DNA of 64,000 bases from Chitinophaga sp. (GTDB taxonomy: Bacteria > Bacteroidota > Bacteroidia > Chitinophagales > Chitinophagaceae): assembly GCF_019236475.1 (NCBI RefSeq), contig NZ_JAFAIX010000013.1:496001-560000 (forward strand). Reading direction: 5' to 3'. Every line of letters starts with the position of its first letter. Within the stretch, counting starts at the first letter, position 1. The notes under the pieces were generated by a model. The model saw nothing but the letters and a program-made list of their open reading frames with translations. It did not search any database and had not been told where the DNA came from. This document shows, piece by piece, positions 33,670 to 42,700 of this stretch. The position numbers and the translations under genes are program-made.

Positions 33670-35952
33670 CTATTTTTTTCCAGTGAACGTATATGCAATA
33701 CCAAAGTTGAATGTTTGTCGTGGCCCTACACGGTAAGTAACGCCATATGCAGATTTCTCTGCTGTAGTGGCATATAGTTTGTCGCCTACATTCATACAGT
33801 TAATCCAGCATTCAAAGCCTTTGAAACCATATCCAGCGCGCAGATTGAAGAGATCATATCCGCCGTACTTAGCGGTATTAGCAGGGTCCATATAGTAACT
33901 GCCGATATGCTGCCATTCGCCACCCAATCTGAAACCTCTCAGCAGAGCGGGTCTCCAGGTAATTTCACTATTGGTGATCCAATTAGGCGCGCCATTCATC
34001 CGGTTGTTATCAAAGGTTTTATTACCATCAAAATAGGCGTCGAAGGTATGCAGCGCATAAGTACCGCTAGTGCGCACAAAGAGACTTTTCAGCACATTGT
34101 ACTTGACATTCCATTCAATACCCCTATGCGTAGTAGCGCCTGTATTCTGGTTCATGTAGCTACCATCTGCCTGTCGTACACTAATAATTTCATTAGTACC
34201 TCTCATGTTATAGAGACTGATATCTGCATAACCTTTATTATGTCCAAATCCCAACCAGCCGCCAACTTCATAGTTGTTATAGATAGCCTGTTGTAGCACG
34301 GGCACTTTCACACCTTGATAGAGCTCAGAGATATTTGGAGGAGCAAAACCTCTGCTGTAGTTAGCATACAGCCCGTGATTACTACCCAGGTTATAAGTAA
34401 ACCCTATTTTAGGAGTCAGGGCATTGAAGTTATTGCGTTCACTAGGCGCACCCGTGTAGGCGGATGGCGTCAGGTGATTCACAAAATTATAATCCATACG
34501 GTCGTAACGCACCGCTGCTACCACTCTCATATTATTGATTGGTGATAATTCAAATTGTGCATACGCCGCAGTATTCAGGAGTCCTACCTTATAATCCGTC
34601 AATACAGAATCTGTTTTCTGATAACTGGTATAATATCCCGCAGCATTTTTATCGATGGTGATATAGCCTGCATGATAGGTAGCAGGACTGTAATCCACGC
34701 TAGCACCGCCAATAAAGGCCGCATCCTTCCAAGAGAAGCGTTTTTTGTGTTGTACAATTAAACCATAGCTATGGAAAGCATCACTATTGATTTGGCCGCT
34801 GGCCTTCAGTGGGTCCCTAGTGGATTTAATGGAATAGAAAGGATTTTGTCCGATATCGCTATGGCGATAGAAGGCTGTGAAAGAAGTGTTGTTAGTAGCA
34901 TTCCAGTCTTGTTCCAAAGTACTGCGGATGCGCAGACTCTGTACATCACGATAGGTGAACGTCTGGAAATTGCGATAATCTTTGCTATAAAAATGGGCGC
35001 TATCTAATCCGCCGGTCTGGTCTGTATGATAGTTGATTAAAGTAGCGGCGTTGGTCCATTTTGTTTTAGGACTAGCTTGGTACACTGTTTTCAGGCTTAA
35101 ACCCAGTTTATGAAAATCACTGTGGTCCATGTAGCCATTGGATTGGTTAGCATAATATCCGGAGACAACAGCCCCCCATTTACCAGCGGTTCCACTGGCG
35201 CTGAAATCGGTGCGTTTATAGCCCCAGTTGCTCATTTCGGCCTGTACTTTGGCGGTAGGTACGAGTGTAGGAGACAATGTGATGAAATTCACCGCACCAC
35301 CAACAGCTTCACTACCATAGAGAGAAGAAGCCGGACCACGGATGACCTCTATATTTCTGAGGGCCGCCATATTTATTTCGATGAGGGCGTTGTGGTTAAA
35401 ATCGCCCACTGTGCGGATGGGAATGCCGTCTTCCAGGTATAAAAACAAACTTTTATACCCAATAGGTTGACGAATAGCCATCGTATGCTGTTCATTTCCC
35501 AAATCCACCATATAAACGCCACTGACTTTATTCAGTACACGATCTAATGTGGTGGCCTTGGTTTCCTGTAAGGTTTGCGGAGATATAGTGCTGATGGCCA
35601 CTGGCGCATCGGTACGATACTGCTTATCGCGGGAAGAAGAAACGATGATTTCATTTAAGTTGGCCGTCATCGGTTCCAGGTAGATGACAGTCACTCCTTG
35701 TACAGCCGCCACTGGCAATTGACGAGGGATGTATCCTACACAAGAAACTCGCACGGAATCGGCCGTTCCTGTAGTTAAGCAAAATGCGCCTTTTTCATCA
35801 CAAACGCATCCTTTACTATTGCGCAATACACTGATAACCGCGCCAGGTAATGCTTCTTTGGTTGATTTATCAGCAATCCTTCCATTTAATTGCTGGGCAT
35901 GACTGTATAAGGCAGCCACACACGCAATGATGAGTAAACAACATTGTTTCAT
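33670..35952 (-). CDS. TonB-dependent outer-membrane receptor
   Basis: Energy-coupled outer-membrane importer, 760 residues. Signal peptide (about 1-19, YSHAQ), an N-terminal CarboxypepD_reg-like domain (about 20-95; LNGRIADKSTKEALPGAVIS), a plug (about 115-235; LDRVLNKVSGVYMVDLG, IEVIRGPASSLYGSEAVGGA) and a 22-strand-type barrel with NYSRGFAPPNISELYQG and the C-terminal aromatic end FNFGIAYTFTGKK. It lacks the features of a SusC glycan receptor (no SusD next to it) and resembles metal or siderophore receptors. It is in an operon with the BNR lipoprotein. Confidence 0.92.
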   Translation of the reverse strand: MKQCCLLIIACVAALYSHAQQLNGRIADKSTKEALPGAVISVLRNSKGCVCDEKGAFCLTTGTADSVRVSCVGYIPRQLPVAAVQGVTVIYLEPMTANLNEIIVSSSRDKQYRTDAPVAISTISPQTLQETKATTLDRVLNKVSGVYMVDLGNEQHTMAIRQPIGYKSLFLYLEDGIPIRTVGDFNHNALIEINMAALRNIEVIRGPASSLYGSEAVGGAVNFITLSPTLVPTAKVQAEMSNWGYKRTDFSASGTAGKWGAVVSGYYANQSNGYMDHSDFHKLGLSLKTVYQASPKTKWTNAATLINYHTDQTGGLDSAHFYSKDYRNFQTFTYRDVQSLRIRSTLEQDWNATNNTSFTAFYRHSDIGQNPFYSIKSTRDPLKASGQINSDAFHSYGLIVQHKKRFSWKDAAFIGGASVDYSPATYHAGYITIDKNAAGYYTSYQKTDSVLTDYKVGLLNTAAYAQFELSPINNMRVVAAVRYDRMDYNFVNHLTPSAYTGAPSERNNFNALTPKIGFTYNLGSNHGLYANYSRGFAPPNISELYQGVKVPVLQQAIYNNYEVGGWLGFGHNKGYADISLYNMRGTNEIISVRQADGSYMNQNTGATTHRGIEWNVKYNVLKSLFVRTSGTYALHTFDAYFDGNKTFDNNRMNGAPNWITNSEITWRPALLRGFRLGGEWQHIGSYYMDPANTAKYGGYDLFNLRAGYGFKGFECWINCMNVGDKLYATTAEKSAYGVTYRVGPRQTFNFGIAYTFTGKK

Positions 35953-36096
35953 ATGGGTACAATAAGGTAGTCGGTACTGAGAAATATCAATACAGCGCCA
36001 TCACATCACCCTGTGAAGCATGGCAATGCTGATTTTAAATGAAGATTTCGTGCAGTCCCGATGGTGAATCAGGTAAAATAAGAATGTAGATAGTTG

Positions 36097-36519
36097 TTAG
36101 CTGAGGAGCCACTGAGGAGGATGGAATATCGCAAATATGGGTGTAGGAAGATGAGGATTGTTATAGTAACCGATATGCGCTACAACACTAGGTTCTGGCA
36201 GTTCCAGGAAGTTCTGTAATTCATTGACAAACATTACTTCGAAACGCTCTTTCCCACTGTTACCGTTTTTTTCTTGCTGGGTCTCTTTCTCCAATTCCTT
36301 ACGAAGATGACAACGACCATTACAATGCATTTGAGGCTTATCCTTGTTCTCACAAAGGTTCTGTGCCACCCAAGACTCATTAGCCCAGTATTGTAGCACA
36401 ATCAGCCCCTTACTGCAATTCTCCAGTAACAGACCGGCAAACACTAATATGATTACTAAGTATTTCAAATCCGAGCAAAGATATGACCTAAATCGAAATA
36501 TAGACATGAGAAATGTCAT
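36097..36519 (-). CDS. Small Cys/His-rich membrane-anchored protein
   Basis: 140 residues with one hydrophobic helix (about 19-34) followed by an exposed motif: Cys56-ENKDKPQM-His65-Cys66-NGR-Cys70-His71. Further Cys are at 15 and 35. The cluster of Met, Cys and His suggests metal binding. It lies 144 bp upstream of the TonB receptor on the same strand, so I infer a joint role in metal handling. I have seen similar short proteins near TonB receptors in Bacteroidota but cannot name a family. ATG 36507 is an alternative start. Confidence 0.7.
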   Translation of the reverse strand: MTFLMSIFRFRSYLCSDLKYLVIILVFAGLLLENCSKGLIVLQYWANESWVAQNLCENKDKPQMHCNGRCHLRKELEKETQQEKNGNSGKERFEVMFVNELQNFLELPEPSVVAHIGYYNNPHLPTPIFAIFHPPQWLLS

Positions 36520-36584
36520 TGATCATATTTAAGTATTGGCCATATGAGGGCTGGCTGTCTCCCTTAAAAAAACAATTTTCTTTT

Positions 36585-36613
36585 GTTGTTCCTGCCCGCT
36601 GGGCGGGAACAAC
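36585..36613 (+). repeat. Dispersed palindrome, copy 3
   Basis: Arms GTTGTTCCTGCCC and gggcgggaacaac with loop gct and one G-U-type mismatch. It has the same form as the copy at 1735-1764, here preceded by attttctttt. Confidence 0.65.
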
Positions 36614-36676
36614 AAGCTGGAGAGATGATGGACTTCTGATACCTTTTTTCTGCGTTCCGCGCTTCGCGATTTTATC

Positions 36677-36717
36677 AAAAAACGGGGCCGATGTCTACGA
36701 CGTCGGCCCCGTTTTTT
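36677..36717. terminator. Bidirectional terminator hairpin at the sprA 3' end
   Basis: 19-bp arms (aaaaaacggggccgatgtc and complement, one G-U pair) around loop TAC, with A6 and T6 flanks. The apex GATGTCTACGACGTC matches the plan of the hairpin at 1683-1725. It is the likely sprA terminator on the minus strand. Confidence 0.8.
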
Positions 36718-36726
36718 ATCTTTTTC

Positions 36727-36755
36727 GTTGTCCCTGCCCGAAGGTCAGGGACAAC
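36727..36755 (+). repeat. Dispersed palindrome, copy 4
   Basis: Arms GTTGTCCCTGCCC and ggtcagggacaac with loop gaa and one mismatch. It follows the hairpin at 36677-36717 by 9 bp, exactly as copy 1 follows its hairpin, and is followed by agacaggagaattttg, close to the copy 1 tail. Confidence 0.7.
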
Positions 36756-36783
36756 AGACAGGAGAATTTTGTCTTTATAAATA

Positions 36784-39700
36784 CTATTGCGACAATACGA
36801 AGCGGAAGGTAATACCTCCTCTAGTATTGGTGATCGGGTATGCAGAGGATATCGCCGGAATGGTCTGCGAACGGTCGTAGAAGAAGCGCAGGTTCAAACG
36901 GTTATTCACTACATAATCGATGGAAGGCGCAATCCTGATCACTTTCTGACCACTGGTAGGAATCACCAGGTCGGCATCCAGTCGGTTATTCACGGTTTTA
37001 TCGTCACGGAAACTCAGATCCAGTCGGAGGTTCAGGTCATTCTGCAGGCGTTTGCCACCGTTTTTATTAATCACAAAAGGCAAGGTCACTCCGCGAATAC
37101 GATAACCGCCACCAATCGCAATCTCAGTAGAACGCAGCTCTGTCAACTGGAAGTCGACCAAACTGAGACTCAAGCTACGGGACTTCTTGAATTCAATCCT
37201 GGCGTTGAGCGTGCTTTTGAAGGTCATATCTATACCAAGCAATGGCACAAAGGCCTCTGTCATGGTGAGGTTCGGCACCATAAAGTAAGGGTAATAGTTA
37301 CCGGAGATGGTATCTCGGAACGCCGGATAACCTGCCAGTCGCGGATCTTCGAAATACATGGAAGTATTGAAGGAACTCATACTCAGCGTACCAGTGTACT
37401 TATGCGTCAAAGTCAGATTGGTCAGGAAGTTCTTGAACGGCTCCAGCTTCGATAAACCATTATAGGTGAGAGACCAGTTGGGTTTCGGAATGTAATTGCT
37501 GAATGGATTGCTCTTCACATTATCATTACCCTGTTTCAACAAGCCGATATTTTCCGGACTCTTACCCGTATAAGCCGCCATGAAGGCTGGAATTAGCACA
37601 TCCTGCGCATATCGGGTATAACCATAACGATAGGTCGGATCTTTAGGATCGTAGAAAGGAACGCTTGGGTCCTTATTATACGGGTTCGCCGCACCTAACC
37701 TTTGAGAGATAATATTACGATAGCTTTCAAATCTTCTGAAGGTTTCAGACACGCCATCCGCTGTAGCAATATTGCCAAACAACGTTTTAACCGCGATATA
37801 AGTAATCTCAAAACCACCCGCATCATATGGACTCAGGTGTTGGAATCCGGTTGTATCATCCACTTTCTTAAACAACTCTGCATGCGTTTTCGTGAATGAC
37901 TTGGTCATATTCAGATCGATACGCAGATCATTGAACGGCTCTAACTGTGCCTGTACATCCCAGCGCTGAGTAAACTGCTGCTGGAACTGAAGGTTCAGTA
38001 ATGGATCCGGTGTGATAATACCTTTCTTCGCAAAACGGTCCATCCAGGCCCTGTCTGGCTGATAACCCAACACGAAGTTCAGCCCCGGCGACATGCTAGC
38101 CCAGTTCATACCCAATACCTTGGTGCTGTCCAGGTAACCAGGCATGCGCGTACCAGCATTTTCATTGAAGTTGAAGCTCACACGCTTCAGCATCATCAAG
38201 GCTTTGAAGGCCCCACGAACAAACGGGGATACTTCTTCCGCATTGTTATTGTTCTGATTATTGGCCGCTGTTGCCTTCGGATCTTTTGCATTATTGTTGG
38301 CGCCAGCTTTATTATTATTATTCTGGTTGCTGTTGGAAGGAGGTCTGCGCATATTGATGGCACGCAGAAACTTCGACTTGTTATACAACTCACTGAACTT
38401 CAGCTCAGCGGTGAGGGTTTTCTGATTGGAGTTTTCAATCGCATTACCCAAGTAAAGCGCTAACTGAGAAGCACCATTCCAGTGATATTCTGTACCATAT
38501 GAAACGGCCACGTTCGTCCAACTCAATGCTGGGAACTTGGAGGTTGGTAACGTATACGTAAAGTTTGCATTATGCATATACGTAGTGGTACGTCCCCCTT
38601 TCCAGAAGTTGCCCCATACAGTATCTTTCTTAGCAGAAGTATTGATACGTCCGTCTGGTTCATCGATACGGGCTCTGTTTACCGCGTTGAATTCAACGTT
38701 GATACTGCGGGTCAGATCCCATTTGAAGGTATAATATCTGTCGAAAGTGAAATACTTATTATAGGTTTCTGGCAGTTGATACTTCACATCTCCACCTACG
38801 TTACGCACCCTCGTAGCGCCGAACTGACGGGATACATCGGCCCTGAAACTGAGGATAGTTGGCACATAGTTGAAGTTGAAATCTTTCACCAGATCCAACC
38901 AATGCGTCTTCGTTTTGATCAAGCGTTTGAATGGTTCCACATAGCGATGTTCACCTGCGTAACTATATCCCAGTCCGCCTCTGTGCTTGGTCAGCACATC
39001 GTTTTGAATGAGTGGGTTATGTCGGTTGATCTGTGAGAAGGAGTAACTCACATCAAAGTTTTCAATATCCCAGAGATGACGCTTTCCTTTACCAACCTTC
39101 AACTTCCTCACATTCGTAAAGTTCAGACTGGTGATAGAGGTAAAGTCCTGCGCATTCTTACGGATAGAATCCCTTTCATGTCTGTTTCTCGCCAGGTCCA
39201 GTTTATCTTTCAGCTTAATATCCAAGTCATATGGATCGTATTCTGGATTGCTGGCAGATTGTGAATAGCCAGCATAAACAGGTACGGAGATAGCCGCTTT
39301 TTTAGGCAGCAGTTTTCCTAAGTCCAGATTGGCAGCGGCGTCATATTGCAGGAAGTTATCTCGGAATCGCTCATTCACGCGCTGATCTATGTTTCCGAAA
39401 CCAGCGGTATGCATGTTACCCGAGACGGAGATAGTACCCAGATCCGACAATTGAATGTCTACCCTACCGAGGGCTGCATATCCACCTTTCTCATCAAAAT
39501 CGGCCAAACGTAATTCATCCAACCAGATTTCCGCACATTTCGGCATACCGTCATCTTTCGGGTTGAGGATACCGATCATCATGGTTCTAGCATCACCGAG
39601 GCTTGGGTTACCTACCACCGACATATAGTTACCATGCTCGTCTTTCACAGGCGTGAGCGGATAAGGCAGCAACGGCGAACAGGAGTCGCACATATTACGC

Positions 39701-42700
39701 TGCTGTTTCAGTCGGGTAAGATTATTCAATAGCAGATCCAAGCTATTGGAATCAGGCCAGATAAGACTTGGATTTGTTTTACCTCCAGATACCAGCGGAT
39801 TGGTCACTTTCAATGGAATGCGATATTCGTAATAGTTGCTTACAAAGTCACTACCGAAACGGATGACTGCTTGCACATCTCCATCGTGAAGTGCGCCGGA
39901 GCCTTGCATGGCTTCCGCGTGGATATACATCTGCATCCGCTTATACTGACGCATATCCATATTCAGCGTTTTGTATACTGCACGGATATCGCCATCTTTC
40001 AGATTGCAGACCTGCAAGGAGAGTGATTGCTCATTCAACTGCAAGGTGGTATTGTTAGTACTAATGGTATTCTGACGAACTACCCCATTTGGCAGCACAT
40101 AGTTAATCGGTTCGCGGGAAGAGTTTTCTTCGATGTTTACCGCTGCCTGATTGAAGGTAGTGTTATTATCTAATGGAATAGGATCGCCTGGTTTCAGTTC
40201 ATAATCGTATTTACGCCATTGGCTACGTACCAGTTCTAGTTTACCAAAACGCAGTACGATAGAGTCTTGGAAGTTGGTCAGGAACATACGCATAAAGCGG
40301 ATCGACTTGAAGTCGGGGATGTTTCCTACTCTCGCATTATACTGATTGATCGGAACTTTGAACTGATACCAGTTTTCAATAGTATCCTTACCGTTGGCCA
40401 GTTTCACGTTGGCTGCGATCTTGTCTACCAGGAAGTTTTTACCTACTTCCATGTTCGGTTTCAAATCAACGCGGTATTGGAAATATTCTTCTGTTTCGTT
40501 CAGCGTGTTATCATGATTCAGATCTTCCGACTCAGGGATATTGGTAGCGGCAGTAGAATAAGTGGAATTACCTGTGGAAGCCGGAGAGTTTCCTTCAGGG
40601 TTGTTGTAATTCTTATACCTACCGAGGATAGATGTATTGCTATAATCACGATAATGTTTGTAGTTATCGTTAGAAGGATCGGAGTGTGCCAGTTGTCCAA
40701 TTGGGGAACCGGCTCCGAAGTTCATATCAATACTATCCAGGTAATTTTTGAAGAATACTTGTTCATCGGCTGTTTGCAGACCATCATACCCTACGTCCTG
40801 GAAGGCGCGGATAGCGGGATCATTATCAAATGCCTGCGTGATCTGTTGTTGGAATTTAGGAATGCGGCCCCAGTTGGAAGAATCCAGTTTATTGGTTTCC
40901 TTCGGATTAGGCAAACCGTTCTCGAAGAACTTCTTGGAATCTTTCAGGATATCCTCGGAAACGTTACCCAAGTTGAAATACAGTTGACCGCCGGCAGGAT
41001 TGGTCATTACGTTGAATGGATCCTGAATCCAGAATTCAATGTATTCAATATTGGCTGTTTCGAAGTCACTATTGTCGATAGCGCGCATGATACCCGCCCA
41101 ACGGGTTTGTGGACGAAGCAGTTTACCGTTTCTGTCCATCGACATCGGGCTATTGGTGAAGTTGTACGGACCGCGGTCTTTAGGATAATAAGCCAAGTCT
41201 AAGGTACTGAGCTGGCTCTGACCGAAGTCGGTAGATTTATTTTTGAACACTTCACTTTGGTACACCAGGCGTACGCGGGGATCTGACTGCTGATCTTTAT
41301 CGATACCGGCAGGCAGGTTAGGCGACTGTGGCAATTGGAGGGTAGGCTCGATAATATACCAAGCCAGTTTCGCCCTGTTTTTACCGTAGTCCAGTATATT
41401 ATTATATTCTGCCTCTGGGAAGAGGATTTGTCCGGTAGCATCTGTCGCGCCTTTTGGCGTAGATGCCAGTGCCCAGTTGGTGGCAGGGAATTTCAGGTCG
41501 TAGCCACTTTTCACCCCTTCGAAGTCGTCGATGTAGCTGACACCCTGTTTACTTCCGGGCTGGTTAATCAGTTTACTGTGACCAGGGAATAAGCGGGCTA
41601 CCTCCCCTGTAAACATGATATTGGACGGCGCTTTGGATTCGAAGTTCGGCAGTTTGTTCAGGAACTTGGTGAGTCCTTTCCATTCTGAGTTATAGTTCAC
41701 ATCAAAGCCCAACATGGTGTTTTTGATAGGGTCGTCGCCGTAGTTGACTTTCTGGTAGTAAGGTCGTTCGCTCATTCGAACCACGGTACCGCCTAAACTG
41801 AGTTTATCATTCACCAGGTAGTCGAAGCGTGTTCCGAAGTAGTTTCGGACCTGTTGTCCGAAGAGGGAATTGTTCTCATATTGAACATTGATGGGAACAC
41901 CTGCATTCAATACGCCACCATTGATGATTTTCAGTCGGCCCAGGTTGTAGTCGATGATATAATCCACGTTTTCGCGGAGTAGTTGTCCGCCAGCAGTTAC
42001 GGTTACAGATCCTGGCGGAATATTTGGTGCCAGGCTGATTTCCGATGAAGAGGCGGATTTATAGGAACCACGGAGCACATACCGGTTCAGTTGTGGGAAC
42101 TGTTGCGCCACCACTTTAATGGAGTCGTACAGCACATTGTACAGGTATTGTTTTTCCAGGTTTATATCTCCGTTGAATGCTTTTTTGAGGCCAGCGCCGA
42201 AAGGTTCCAGCATTGGGAACATCATGCGGCCGTTCATGGAGTTGATCGTATATCCTTCCACGTAGTCGAATACCCCATCTGGCTGAGGGTCCCCTTGGTT
42301 GTTGAGACGGTCGAGGTTCAGGATGGTGATGATCGGTGCGCCGGCATAAGAGCCTTGTGCATCTGGGATATAACGTTTATCGCTTGGAGGTCTGCCTTCC
42401 GCACCAGGGTCTTTATAGTAGACATCCAGTTTAAAATCTTCTTTATTCAGTGCATAACCGCCGGTGTTATAGATGTTTTTCATCATCAGGTCCCAGATAG
42501 GGAGTGCTGGTCTGGCGGAAGTAGCTTTCAGGAGTTTCAGGAAGAGTACCGGTTGATTGGCAGAATTGTTCTGATCTGGCGGTACGTCCTGGGAGAACTC
42601 CCCTACCTTGTATACCTTTCCGTTGTAGGTATATTGAAAGGCGACAGCCAGTACTTCGTCTGGCTGTAATTGTTGGTTTAGGGAGATGAAACCTAATTGT

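Noticed and set aside
40267..41202. Open frame antisense to sprA
   Set aside because: Shadow frame within an unambiguous SprA coding region.
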